64,000 bases of DNA from Flagellimonas sediminis (lineage in GTDB: Bacteria > Bacteroidota > Bacteroidia > Flavobacteriales > Flavobacteriaceae). The DNA lies in NCBI RefSeq assembly GCF_010500845.1, contig NZ_JAAAMI010000004.1, positions 186,001 through 250,000 on the forward strand. Reading direction: 5' to 3'. Below, piece by piece: positions 44,882 through 53,742 of the stretch. Both the position numbers and the translations under genes were made by a program. Numbering within the stretch: position 1 is the first letter of the stretch; each line of letters starts with the position of its first letter. The notes below the pieces were generated by a model. The model was not told the origin of the DNA, did not search any database, and saw nothing but the letters and a program-made list of their open reading frames with translations.

Positions 44882-46308
44882 AGATTTTGTTGACAGGTGC
44901 CAACGGTTATATTGGAATGCGATTATTGCCCAACTTATTGGATATGGGCCATCATGTGGTTTGTGCGGTTCGTGATGAGAAGCGACTATCCGTAGAACCC
45001 CATCTTAGAAAAAAGATTGAAGTAGTGGAATTGGATTTTTTGGACGATTCCAACCAGCAAGCGCTCCCTACTGACATTGAAGCGGCATATTACCTGATCC
45101 ATTCCATGGCTTCCTCCATTACCGATTTTGATGAAAAGGAGGCCCTAGCTGCCAGGCATTTCAATACATTGTTGGAAGGGACCCAATGTAAGCAGGTCAT
45201 CTATCTCAGTGGTATTGTAAATGACAAACAACTTTCAAGGCACCTCAGTTCCCGAAAAAATGTAGAGGACATCCTTTACCAAGGATCTTTCCAATTGACC
45301 GTCCTTCGGGCAGGGATCATTGTTGGATCGGGGAGTTCGTCCTTTGAGATCATTCGGGACTTGTGTGAAAAATTACCGGTGATGATCACTCCAAAATGGG
45401 TGCTCACCAAAACCCAGCCCATCGCCATTCGGGATGTCATTCAATTTTTGACCAAGGTATTGGGAAATCCACAGACCTACGATCAATCGTTTGATATTGG
45501 TGGTCCGGACATCCTCACCTACAAGGATATGTTGCAACGTTATGCCAAGGTCCGGGGATTTAAGAATTGGATTCTTACCGTTCCTGTGATGACTCCCAAA
45601 CTTTCTTCCTATTGGCTGTATTTTGTTACCTCAACCTCTTATAAACTGGCCGTGAATCTTGTGGACAGCATGAAGATGGAAGTAGTGGCCAAGGATAACC
45701 GATTACAGGAAATGCTAGGTGTACCGGCAAATACCTATGAAGAAGCCATTGATATGGCCTTCAAAAAAATTGAACAAAATTTAGTGGTGAGCAGTTGGAA
45801 GGACAGCATTGCCAGTGGACAGATCAAGGAGGATCTTGAAACCTACATACAGGTTCCCAAATATGGGGTGCTCCAAGACCGAAAATCCCTTGCCATTCAA
45901 AATGAGGAAACCGTTCTGGACAACATTTGGAAAATTGGGGGTGAAACGGGTTGGTATTATGGGAATTCGCTTTGGAAAGTAAGGGGGTTCTTGGATAAAC
46001 TCGCTGGGGGACCCGGGTTGCGCCGTGGCAGGACGCATCCCGATCGGTTATATCCAGGAGATGCACTGGATTTTTGGCGCGTGCTATTGGCCGACCGAAA
46101 AGCCAAACGTTTACTGCTATTTGCAGAAATGAGGACTCCGGGAGAAGCTTGGCTCGAATTTAAGATTGTGGATGGCGTATTGTTCCAAACCGCCACTTTT
46201 AGGCCCAAAGGCCTTTGGGGACGATTGTACTGGTATTCCGTGCTTCCTTTCCATGTTTTTATTTTTGGAGGAATGATCCGGAACATCGCACGAACAATCT
46301 CCAATTAG
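44878..46308 (+). CDS. NAD(P)-binding SDR family oxidoreductase with C-terminal DUF2867
   Basis: A 476-residue two-part protein. The first ~300 residues are an extended/atypical short-chain dehydrogenase: LLTGANGYIGMRLLPNL (nucleotide motif, 4-20), YYLIHSM, VIYLSGIV, LRAGIIVGSGSSSFEII. The C-terminal ~160 residues match DUF2867: GWYYGNSLWKVRGFLDKLAGGPGLRRGR in pieces, LYPGDALDFWRV and AEMRTPGEAWLEFKI. Proteins of this build are common in flavobacteria, function unknown. Third gene of the VOC operon. Confidence 0.88.
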   Translation: MKILLTGANGYIGMRLLPNLLDMGHHVVCAVRDEKRLSVEPHLRKKIEVVELDFLDDSNQQALPTDIEAAYYLIHSMASSITDFDEKEALAARHFNTLLEGTQCKQVIYLSGIVNDKQLSRHLSSRKNVEDILYQGSFQLTVLRAGIIVGSGSSSFEIIRDLCEKLPVMITPKWVLTKTQPIAIRDVIQFLTKVLGNPQTYDQSFDIGGPDILTYKDMLQRYAKVRGFKNWILTVPVMTPKLSSYWLYFVTSTSYKLAVNLVDSMKMEVVAKDNRLQEMLGVPANTYEEAIDMAFKKIEQNLVVSSWKDSIASGQIKEDLETYIQVPKYGVLQDRKSLAIQNEETVLDNIWKIGGETGWYYGNSLWKVRGFLDKLAGGPGLRRGRTHPDRLYPGDALDFWRVLLADRKAKRLLLFAEMRTPGEAWLEFKIVDGVLFQTATFRPKGLWGRLYWYSVLPFHVFIFGGMIRNIARTISN

Positions 46309-46341
46309 CCGTTATTGAAAAAACAAAAGAACGGTATGGAC

Positions 46342-46353
46342 CATTGCTCATTG
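46342..46353 (+). repeat. Short dispersed repeat (CATTGCTCATTG)
   Basis: CATTGCTCATTG recurs within the longer copies at 51015-51029 and, inverted, at 51716-51730. The surrounding gap (46320-46380) is a run of related ATTG units. Confidence 0.45.
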
Positions 46354-46476
46354 TGAATTGTTTATTGACCATTGTTTGACGTTCTTTGTCACAAATTCCC
46401 CAAAAGCTCGTCTAATCACCGAAGCAACCTTTGGCCCCCAAAAGGTGTCTTTATGGTAGAACCTTTAAAAAAAGCT

Positions 46477-47991
46477 ATGTCAATCAATAAAACACTGATC
46501 CATTTATTTACCCTTTTCATTGGATTGTCCCTTTCGGCACAGACCGTAAGCTCCCGTTTGGTAGATGCCAAGACAAAGAAGGGCATTCCCTATGCCACCG
46601 TGCAATATGGAGAGCACCAAGGCACCATCACCAACGAGGAAGGCCGTTTCAGTTTTGTGTTGGACGCAGGTGCCACTTTGCCCGATTCCATATATGTGAC
46701 CTCTATGGGGTATGAGAAAAAGGGTTACTCCTTGGAACAATTGCAGGACAGTATCATCCTGCTAAATTCCAAAGCCATTGAACTGAGTGGGGTATACGTG
46801 TTCGACAAGGAACTGGAGGTGGATGACATCATCGAGAAAATGAAGGAACGCATTCCCCAGAATGTGAACAAAGACCCCATAAAGCAACGTTTTTTCCTTC
46901 GGACCTCCGAACTGGCCAATATGCAAAAAGTGGATTTTGGTTTTGAAAAGTCGTCCATCAAGGAACTGAACAAGGAACTTATGGACAGCATTGCCAACTC
47001 CATCCCCAAAAATGCGCATCACTATACCGAAAGTTTGGGCGACTTGTACAAGCACCACACCAAATACAAGCTTGATATTTTTAAAGCAGCGGACCTGTTC
47101 GACAAAAAGGACGTAAGCTCTTTTGAGGAATTGGCCGAACACATGGAGGAGATTTTTAAAAAGAATGTGAAACCTGGTTCGTACCTCAAGATCAAATCGG
47201 GAATCTTTAGTGAAAAGATAGAAGTGGATTCCATCATCGATACGTTTGATGACGAGCGGGTGGAACAGATGAAAAAGGTAAAGTCCCAAATGCAAAAGGA
47301 CAGCATTTCCGGATTAACGGACAGCCAACGGGGCGAGCTTCGCGAAATGTTGAGCCAACTCTACTACAAGGAGGACACCAAACTGGACCTGGTTGAAAAA
47401 ACGAACCGCTACGAGTTTACATTGGTGGGCTATGCCGATATCAATGATGCCGGGGTGTACGTCATCGACTTTAAGCCCAAGCGTAGCAGTGCCGAGTTCA
47501 GGGGCCGACTGTATATCAACATTGAGGATTTTGCCATTATGCGCCTCGACTTTGAGAACACGAAACGCCTGCGCAATTTTAGGTTGTTGGGCATTACCTA
47601 CCGCGAAAACGTGTACAAAGGCACCATGCGCTTCGCCAAATTGCCCAGTGGCAAATACGATCTTCAGTTCATGGATTTTGCCGAAGGACGCTACTTTGCC
47701 GTGGACCGACCCCTAAAAGTGGTGGAAAAGAACAAGCATGTAAAGGGTCGTCGCAAACAGAACGAGCTGTTGTTGAACATCGATTTTCGCATGAACATGA
47801 CCAATAAATGGGAATTGGTGGTCTTTAACCAAGAAGAGATTGCCGAAGGCACTTTTACCAATTACAAGGAGGACAAGACCGTACGCGCTACCTATATGCC
47901 CAACTATGATCCCGAGTTTTGGAAGGGTTATAACATCATGGAGCCCAACCAAGCCATCCGTGGTTTTACGGTTTCGGAAGAAGAGCAGTAG
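46477..47991 (+). CDS. Carboxypeptidase-regulatory-like domain protein, secreted or periplasmic
   Basis: A 504-residue protein with a signal peptide (MSINKTLIHLFTLFIGLSLS, cut near SAQ). A carboxypeptidase-D-regulatory-like beta-sandwich follows (VSSRLVDAKTKKGIPYATV, GTITNEEGRFSF, SIYVTSMGYEKKGY), then a long region with helices and beta-strands ending in FTVSEEEQ. The fold of the second part is typical of a widespread Bacteroidota family (DUF5686-like in layout) with no settled role. ATG 46477 starts the signal peptide; ATG 46453 is a possible alternative. Confidence 0.8.
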   Translation: MSINKTLIHLFTLFIGLSLSAQTVSSRLVDAKTKKGIPYATVQYGEHQGTITNEEGRFSFVLDAGATLPDSIYVTSMGYEKKGYSLEQLQDSIILLNSKAIELSGVYVFDKELEVDDIIEKMKERIPQNVNKDPIKQRFFLRTSELANMQKVDFGFEKSSIKELNKELMDSIANSIPKNAHHYTESLGDLYKHHTKYKLDIFKAADLFDKKDVSSFEELAEHMEEIFKKNVKPGSYLKIKSGIFSEKIEVDSIIDTFDDERVEQMKKVKSQMQKDSISGLTDSQRGELREMLSQLYYKEDTKLDLVEKTNRYEFTLVGYADINDAGVYVIDFKPKRSSAEFRGRLYINIEDFAIMRLDFENTKRLRNFRLLGITYRENVYKGTMRFAKLPSGKYDLQFMDFAEGRYFAVDRPLKVVEKNKHVKGRRKQNELLLNIDFRMNMTNKWELVVFNQEEIAEGTFTNYKEDKTVRATYMPNYDPEFWKGYNIMEPNQAIRGFTVSEEEQ

Positions 47992-48104
47992 TTTTTAAGT
48001 TTTAAGTTCCTAGTTTTTAGTTGTTGGGGTTGGCTAGATGACTTGCCATATATGGCATGTAAGCTTTTGACCCAAATGCCTTACTTGCTTACCTAAAGGT
48101 AAGG

Positions 48105-48296
48105 ATGGGAAAGGAAACTACTTTATTGCAATGGATTGAAGATACGTATGGCACTCCTGAGGAACTGGCAAAAGTATTAGACCTAAATATAGAAATGTTG
48201 TTCTATTTGGAAGAAGATACCTTTGACCGCAAAGAAGTGCAACAGGTGGTGGCTGCGCTTAGGGGGATTGTGGTGGGGTTGAGGAACAATTCATAA
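48105..48296 (+). CDS. Small hypothetical protein
   Basis: A 63-residue, probably all-helical soluble peptide (LLQWIEDTYGTPEELAKVLDL...VQQVVAALRGIVVGL). The amphipathic helices and regular composition suggest a real gene, but no family is recognised. It converges with the HerA-like ATPase gene, three bases between stops, so it may belong to the same inserted segment or mark its edge. Confidence 0.5.
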   Translation: MGKETTLLQWIEDTYGTPEELAKVLDLNIEMLFYLEEDTFDRKEVQQVVAALRGIVVGLRNNS

Positions 48297-48299
48297 AGT

Positions 48300-50393
48300 T
48301 CAAGCTTCAGTTTTTCTTGTCAAGTCAACAATCATTGGCACATTAGATTTCACCCCTTTTCCGGTGACAATAGCATGGTATTTCATCAAGTTAGGGAGAG
48401 TTGTAACCATATCTTTACCTAAATAATTACCAATAAAGGAAAAACTGGTTTCATCAAAAGCTTGAAAACACAAAATAGTGTTGCATTGTGTCAATACTGT
48501 TTTAGATACATTTGCCGTTCTTTGCGCAATTACCAATAATCCAACTCCGTACTTTCTTCCTTGCAATGCAATTTGACCTATTTTATTAACAATTGCTTTA
48601 TTGCTACCGTAATCACCCAAATCACCTAGAAATGTTGTTTCAGGAACGACTGTATGGGCTTCCTCTAGAACAATACATATTTTTTCATCAATACCATTTT
48701 TGGCAATATTGAAAACATTTTCTAAAAAGAACTGCGTGAACTCTAAAACAAATGAAGTGTTCGATAAATCTGGTAATTCAAATAAGCCAATTTTATCATC
48801 ACCTTCAATAAATTTTAAGACATAATCATTTAGCTTTTTCTGAATATCTTTTTTAAAATTTAAGATTGTTTCTGGGTCTTTGGTTTTTGCATTGACAGCA
48901 GCCTGTTTCTTGGCAATCATTTCCTCAATTATAATTAAACCTTTAGGATCATCCATAATTGGCACAGGGTTTAATTTGAGATCATTTAATTTCCCCAAAT
49001 AATCACCCGTAAAATCAACACAAATAATTTTGTGATTGTTTTGAAGTTCTTTTAATATTTCAAAAGTGATAAATGACTTTCCAGAACCTGTCACCCCAAG
49101 TATTCCAAAATGATGACTAATTGCATCATCTAAATTAATAACCACAGGCAGGGAGGTATTGGGTATAGTTCCTAATATATATTCAGGGTATTCAATCTCC
49201 GGATGCTCAATATTATCCGTTTCTGCAAGAAGCACAATAGAGTTTATATCAGGTACCCAACCATATTTTTCGAATGAACAATTCTCATGATTCCAAGCAC
49301 CTAACTGAATGGCTTCTCCACGGATGAAACCAGTTTCATTCCTTCTCTCAACATTTTCCTCCTGTGTTATCCCTTGAATTATTTGGTAGTAAACTTTTAC
49401 ATCTTCAAGCTCAATCTCAAGTAAATCTCCTTCTTGTATTTTACTTGAATTATAACATTCAAAGCAAATTTTTCCAATATCTGACCCCTCAACAACCACA
49501 CCAACGAATCGATCAATAATACCTTGTACTGATTCCTCTACATCTATTTTGTACACAATATTCCTTTTTACAATTCTTTTCAACTCGATGTTCAATTCTT
49601 TCTTTGTCAACAAAACTTTAACCCATTTTTGATCATCAAGTAAAAAGGTTTCAAGAATGAACCCATAACAAACGGTTACTTCATCATCCTGTGCCGCATA
49701 CTTAAACCTAACTAAATCAAATGTTTTAGATTTTAAGCTGTCCTGAAATAAACGTACAAGAAAAACTTTTTTTGATTGAACGCTAATAATCCTTCCAATC
49801 GAATTATCCTTTATTCTTTTTTTAATTGAAAGCCTATTGATTAGCTTTTGAGGTTCTACAACAATTACAAACCACCAAAACAACATTAAGGTTAAAACTC
49901 TGATATTATTGATAGAATAAAAAGTCAAAAGAAAATATAAAAACATGGCTGAAAAAACCAGTCTTCCTTTACCAAAGGTGGTAGCTAAATTTTTACAAAT
50001 CTCGCTGATAATATTTTTAATATTACTGGAGCTTTGGTCTTCATCATTTAATACAATTGATAAAAATGCACATAATAAAATTATCAAAATATAGGAAAAG
50101 CCAACCCACCATAACCAATCATGATCATTTGAAATAAAAATTTGCCTTACCGAAACTAAAATCACAACTAAAGGCAGAAGATTTGCTAGAATATTTCTTG
50201 GAGAAGTATAGTATTCTTCAATAAAAAAAGAAGAAACTAGCACCATAAAGATGCCAGAATAAAACCATAAATTCTCGTTTGTTGTTGAAGGAAAATAAGC
50301 CCCAGTAAGCCATTTGGACAGAAAGAGTGTTATTAACAAAAGAATTGTAAAAAGAACAAGCTTATTTTTTAAAAACCTTATTACAGTACTCAT
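48300..50393 (-). CDS. Membrane-anchored HerA-like ATPase
   Basis: A 697-residue protein. The first ~180 residues hold five or six membrane helices (about 9-27, 43-60, 68-86, 93-116, 145-180). A beta-rich, HAS-barrel-like middle follows, then the HerA/DUF87 motor: Walker A GVTGSGKS (433-440), Walker B ICIVLEEAH (572-580), QGRKYGVGLLVIAQRTANVS with the arginine finger near 613, and FQAFDETSFSFIGNYLG. The base composition is visibly more A+T-rich than the neighbours (a hand count of 48901-48960 gives 19 G+C of 60; 43141-43200 in argS gives 28). Repeats lie just upstream. Likely horizontally acquired. Role unknown; DNA translocation at the membrane, transfer, or defence are possible. ATG at 50393 is preferred to TTG at 50399. 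Confidence 0.88.
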   Translation of the reverse strand: MSTVIRFLKNKLVLFTILLLITLFLSKWLTGAYFPSTTNENLWFYSGIFMVLVSSFFIEEYYTSPRNILANLLPLVVILVSVRQIFISNDHDWLWWVGFSYILIILLCAFLSIVLNDEDQSSSNIKNIISEICKNLATTFGKGRLVFSAMFLYFLLTFYSINNIRVLTLMLFWWFVIVVEPQKLINRLSIKKRIKDNSIGRIISVQSKKVFLVRLFQDSLKSKTFDLVRFKYAAQDDEVTVCYGFILETFLLDDQKWVKVLLTKKELNIELKRIVKRNIVYKIDVEESVQGIIDRFVGVVVEGSDIGKICFECYNSSKIQEGDLLEIELEDVKVYYQIIQGITQEENVERRNETGFIRGEAIQLGAWNHENCSFEKYGWVPDINSIVLLAETDNIEHPEIEYPEYILGTIPNTSLPVVINLDDAISHHFGILGVTGSGKSFITFEILKELQNNHKIICVDFTGDYLGKLNDLKLNPVPIMDDPKGLIIIEEMIAKKQAAVNAKTKDPETILNFKKDIQKKLNDYVLKFIEGDDKIGLFELPDLSNTSFVLEFTQFFLENVFNIAKNGIDEKICIVLEEAHTVVPETTFLGDLGDYGSNKAIVNKIGQIALQGRKYGVGLLVIAQRTANVSKTVLTQCNTILCFQAFDETSFSFIGNYLGKDMVTTLPNLMKYHAIVTGKGVKSNVPMIVDLTRKTEA

Positions 50394-50575
50394 TCTCAAA
50401 GTGTTATTTTTTAAGGCGAATCAGCTGAGTGCTTTTTATTCTAAACAAATATTTGGGCATAGAAACATCTAAAAATCAACTAAATATACATTTTTATGCT
50501 TGAAATTACTTACGCTTTTCCGTAATGGCTCCATCAGCATCAGAGAGGTACGTTGTGTCATTCAAAAAATTAGGT

Positions 50576-50755
50576 GCAACGCAGTGATTGGGAAATCCCA
50601 AATAGGGTTAGATTTCTCACTCCCGATAACTATCGGGACGTTCGAAATGACAATTAGGATATTCGTGAAAATTAGTGCGATTCGTGTCAATCCCCTAGAA
50701 GAGATTTTTCGTAGCTCCATCACTACGCTCAGGACATGGCTCCAAATGACAGGGT
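50576..50755 (+). repeat. Intergenic repeat, copy A (about 180 bp)
   Basis: Starts GCAACGCAGTGATTGGGAAA and ends GACAGGGT. It matches copy B (50850-50988) in order through several blocks: GAAATCCCAAA, TTAGATTTCTCAC, TTCGAAATGACAATTAGGAT, GATTTTTCG and AATGACAGGGT. Copy A carries extra pieces: a hairpin TCCCGATA-AC-TATCGGGA (50621-50638) and a stretch at 50711-50745. Short open frames crossing this region are not genes. Confidence 0.8.
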
Positions 50756-50761
50756 AATGTC

Positions 50762-50821
50762 ATTCCGTGCTTGACACGGAATCCCATCCAAAAAAGTGAG
50801 ATGCTGAAACAAGTTCAGCAT
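50762..50821. repeat. Two palindromes between repeat copies
   Basis: ATTCCGTG (50762-50769) pairs with CACGGAAT (50775-50782), and ATGCTGAA (50801-50808) with TTCAGCAT (50814-50821). Both are perfect 8-bp stems with 5-base loops, like the REP-type palindromes scattered in many Bacteroidota intergenic regions. Confidence 0.7.
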
Positions 50822-50849
50822 GACGGAAAGTGTCATTTCGAAATGAGGG

Positions 50850-50988
50850 GCAACGCAACGATTGAGAAATCCCAAACAGGTTTAGATTTCTCACATTCGT
50901 TCGAAATGACAATTAGGATATTCGTAAAAATTAGTGCAATTCGTGTCAACCCCCTAGAGATTTTTCGTTTCACTCAAAATGACAGGGT
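50850..50988 (+). repeat. Intergenic repeat, copy B (about 140 bp)
   Basis: Starts GCAACGCAACGATTGAGAAA and ends GACAGGGT; the second copy of the element at 50576-50755. Its CGATTGAGAAATC (50859-50871) is the reverse complement of 20309-20321, tying it to the repeat near the NamZ-like gene. The whole 50394-51030 gap holds no credible gene. Confidence 0.8.
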
Positions 50989-51014
50989 GGGACAACAACT
51001 TGAAATTGCTTTCT

Positions 51015-51029
51015 GTTCATTGCTCATTG
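51015..51029 (+). repeat. Left inverted 15-mer flanking the Pr6Pr gene
   Basis: GTTCATTGCTCATTG. Its reverse complement is at 51716-51730, on the other side of the membrane-protein gene. More ATTG-type units surround both ends. Confidence 0.6.
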
Positions 51030-51030
51030 T

Positions 51031-51648
51031 TCATTGTTTGGGTCGGAGGAGTCTTCCGAGGAAATAAAGCGCTGCCATGACCAAGAGCATCAAGGCCAAT
51101 ACCATGGAAATATTCAAAACCAAGGTACCTGTGCCCAACTGGTCCATATTCAAGAACGGGTATGGATAAAAACCGGAATAATAGCCCCTAAGCAGTACCC
51201 ATCCCAAATACAGCACAGGAAAGAGCAACCATGAACGAAGCTCCTGCCACATGACCAAGTTACGGGCTTGGAACATCAACCAATATACATACATGAACAC
51301 GGGAACAATGGTGTGCAAAAGTTCATCCACGATCATTTGTAAACCAGTGGGGTTCCAAATCTTGCGCAGTGCTACTTGGTACACCAATCCCACCACCAAA
51401 ATAAACGCCGTAAGGGCCATGGGAGTCGCCCTTCTATGGAACAGCACCCACATACGCCGTTTAAGACCAAACACCCGAACGGCAAAGTATAAGGAGACCA
51501 AACCATTCGTTAGAATGGTAAAGTAGCTTACAAAGCGTAACATGGTTTCTCCTACGCCCGCCTCCCGGTTGTGAAGCATCAAAATCAATTGGGTGACCAC
51601 GGCAAAACACGACATGGTAAAACCCAAAATTTCAAAATTTCTGCGCAT
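51031..51648 (-). CDS. Pr6Pr-type six-helix membrane protein
   Basis: A 205-residue membrane protein with about six helices. FVSYFTILTNGLVSLYFAV near 38 is the conserved Pr6Pr block, and LHTIVPVFMYVYWLMF near 110 and YPFLNMDQLG near 165 are the other typical segments. Function unknown. The ATG at 51648 is chosen; an in-frame TTG lies seven codons upstream. Inverted 15-mers flank it. Confidence 0.85.
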   Translation of the reverse strand: MRRNFEILGFTMSCFAVVTQLILMLHNREAGVGETMLRFVSYFTILTNGLVSLYFAVRVFGLKRRMWVLFHRRATPMALTAFILVVGLVYQVALRKIWNPTGLQMIVDELLHTIVPVFMYVYWLMFQARNLVMWQELRSWLLFPVLYLGWVLLRGYYSGFYPYPFLNMDQLGTGTLVLNISMVLALMLLVMAALYFLGRLLRPKQ

Positions 51649-51715
51649 GGTCGAAGATAATGAATTCAAGGGTCAATTATCAATGAACAGTTTACAATAA
51701 ACAATGTTCAATAAT

Positions 51716-51730
51716 CAATGAGCAATGAAC
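51716..51730 (-). repeat. Right inverted 15-mer flanking the Pr6Pr gene
   Basis: CAATGAGCAATGAAC, the exact reverse complement of 51015-51029. The gap 51649-51761 is full of degenerate CAATGAACAAT units. Confidence 0.6.
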
Positions 51731-51761
51731 AATAAGCAATGTACAGGATCATCGCAACTAG

Positions 51762-52697
51762 TTAAGCTTTGGGCAAAAACACCTCTGCCATCATGCAACG
51801 GGCACTGCCTCCACCGCAAAGCTCTATGGTATCCAAAGAGCTGTGGATGATGGGACCGTGTTTTTCAATGGCCTTGATCTGTGCATCCGTAAGGCTTTTG
51901 TACGCTTGGGAACTCATGACCATATAGCGTTGGTCATTCGCGCCGATTACCTGTAACATGTTCCCCGCAAAGTGGCACATTTGTTCCTCTGTGATGGAAA
52001 TGATCTCCCTACCGTCCATTTTGAGGTGTTCCACCACGTTCTTACGTTCCTTTTTATCGTCAATGGAATCCAAACAGATAACCGCAAAGGTCTCCGCCAA
52101 GGCCATCATCACATTGGTGTGATAAATGGGAAGTCGTTTGCCATCCACGGTCTGGTTGGCATGGAAAATAACGGGGAAACAATCAAAATCCTCACAGAAC
52201 TCAATGAACAGTTCCTCGTGGGCCCGTTCCGAAAGGGCACAATAGGCCTTTTGGTTTACCCTATCCATGAGAATACTGCCCGTTCCTTCCAAAAAGATAT
52301 CATCCTCTTCCGCAACCGTATAGTCCATGACTTCGTTGATCACAAATCCTTCCTCTTCCAAAAGATCCAGGATGTCCTCTCGGCGTTCCTTACGGCGATT
52401 TTGTGCAAACATGGGATAGATACAAACCGTTCCATTTTCATGAAAGGAAACCCAATTATTCGGGAAAATGGAATCCGGGGTATCGCGCTCCAAGGTATCC
52501 TCTACCACAATGACATTAACGCCATGCTCCCGAAGTACTTTTACAAACTGGTCGAACTCTTCCTGTGCCCGTTGGTTGATCACGGTATTTTTTAGATGTG
52601 GGTCTTCCTGAAAATAATTATTGACCGCCGTTTGTTCGTTCATCCGAAAACTCACGGGACGAACCATAAGAATGGTGTTGGTAATCTGTGCTCTCAA
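51762..52697 (-). CDS. CtlX-like amidinotransferase-fold hydrolase (citrulline utilisation type)
   Basis: A 311-residue guanidino-group-modifying enzyme. TPDSIFPNNWVSFHENG near 75 gives the acidic/substrate loop, LEGTGSILMDR near 135 the catalytic Glu, IYHTNVMMAL near 193 the catalytic His, and LCGGGSARCMMAEVF at the C-terminus the nucleophile Cys. These blocks match CtlX proteins assigned to citrulline breakdown. The start is taken as TTG at 52697; there is no ATG until MVRPVSF eleven codons later. It is 48 bases after an arginine-deiminase-like gene on the same strand. Confidence 0.82.
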   Translation of the reverse strand: MRAQITNTILMVRPVSFRMNEQTAVNNYFQEDPHLKNTVINQRAQEEFDQFVKVLREHGVNVIVVEDTLERDTPDSIFPNNWVSFHENGTVCIYPMFAQNRRKERREDILDLLEEEGFVINEVMDYTVAEEDDIFLEGTGSILMDRVNQKAYCALSERAHEELFIEFCEDFDCFPVIFHANQTVDGKRLPIYHTNVMMALAETFAVICLDSIDDKKERKNVVEHLKMDGREIISITEEQMCHFAGNMLQVIGANDQRYMVMSSQAYKSLTDAQIKAIEKHGPIIHSSLDTIELCGGGSARCMMAEVFLPKA

Positions 52698-52745
52698 CTG
52701 TTGTATGTTTTTGGCTTACCTGTGGCAGCAGGAAGTGGTATTCAT

Positions 52746-53660
52746 TTATTCTCTGATCAAGGGCATGGTGCTACAACGCAATAGCCCTTCTTGTTTGGCA
52801 ATCTCTGCATAGGGAATTTCCTCAACGGTAAAACCCTGATCGCGAAGCCAATGGTTCAACCGGGTAAAGTTACGCTCCGATACCACCACTTCCGGGGATA
52901 TGGAAAATACATTACTGAACATTTGGTACATTTCCTCCTTATCGATTTCAAAGATATTGTCCGGGCCGAAATAATCCACCAAATATTCGTACTCCTCCTC
53001 TACCAAAAATCCGTTTTTGTGCAAAATGGCCTTGTCCTTTCCCACAGGTTGAAAACAACAATCTAAATGAAGGGCATTCTCTTTAGGGTCCGTATTGGAT
53101 TTTCGCAACTCGAAGGATTTTACGGTTTTATCTGGGAACATATCCCGAATATACTCCACGGCCTCCCTGTTCGTCCGGGCCGTAATATAGTTCTTGTAAT
53201 CCGGTGCGGTATAGGTGCCGATAAAGATATGGTCGTTCCAGGGCATCACATCACCACCTTCTATGTGCACTTCTTCCGGCGGCCTGATGATCTTGTTGGG
53301 ATCGATTCTGTCCAAAACCTCGTGAATGGCTTCAAACTCTCTTTCCCTATCCGGTAAGATATTGGCATGAAACAATTTATCCTCGATCACAAAGGCAATG
53401 TCGCGTGCAAAAATCTGGTTGCAATCTTTCAAGACTTCGGGTCGGAACACTTGAACATCATATTTATGGAATACTTGGGCAAAGGCATCCATTTCCTTGA
53501 CCATATCCTCTTCTTTGGGATAGGTGCCCGCTAAAATATGTTCCAACGACTTGGGATCGTACGCTTCTTCAGCATTTGGGACTGGGCCACTGCTCTTTGC
53601 GGTTCCCAGTATCACGGCCTTTAAAGGACTGGTTTCGTCCTTAATGTTCAATTGTATCAT
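52746..53660 (-). CDS. Arginine deiminase-like/amidinotransferase-family protein
   Basis: A 304-residue amidinotransferase-fold protein. The catalytic set is in place: CNQIFARDIAFVI near 80, VHIEGGDVMPW (catalytic acid near 133), NALHLDCCFQPVG (His near 195) and GLLRCSTMPLIRE (nucleophile Cys near 296). It could be an arginine deiminase, a dimethylarginine hydrolase or a related enzyme. With the CtlX-like partner downstream, arginine to citrulline to ornithine is a reasonable route. First gene of the pair. Confidence 0.82.
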   Translation of the reverse strand: MIQLNIKDETSPLKAVILGTAKSSGPVPNAEEAYDPKSLEHILAGTYPKEEDMVKEMDAFAQVFHKYDVQVFRPEVLKDCNQIFARDIAFVIEDKLFHANILPDREREFEAIHEVLDRIDPNKIIRPPEEVHIEGGDVMPWNDHIFIGTYTAPDYKNYITARTNREAVEYIRDMFPDKTVKSFELRKSNTDPKENALHLDCCFQPVGKDKAILHKNGFLVEEEYEYLVDYFGPDNIFEIDKEEMYQMFSNVFSISPEVVVSERNFTRLNHWLRDQGFTVEEIPYAEIAKQEGLLRCSTMPLIRE

Positions 53661-53734
53661 AAGTGTGCGGATTTTATGTCCCAGCAGTCTTCACTGAAAA
53701 AAACATTTGGGATTTTTCCACATAAATTCTATGG

Positions 53735-53742
53735 CAAATCTA
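53735..53742 (-). promoter_or_regulatory. -7 element of the amidinotransferase pair
   Basis: Minus-strand TAGATTTG is an exact TAnnTTTG, 74 bases before the ATG at 53660. The nearest upstream TTG is 26 bases away, longer than usual. Confidence 0.4.

Noticed and set aside
50394..51030. CRISPR array
   Set aside because: The repeats are two long, degenerate copies plus palindromes, not regularly spaced short repeats with unique spacers, and no cas genes are nearby.
50500..51067. Two short open frames (50500-50757 and 50771-51067)
   Set aside because: They run through duplicated palindromic repeats; the similar peptides they give only reflect the DNA repeat.
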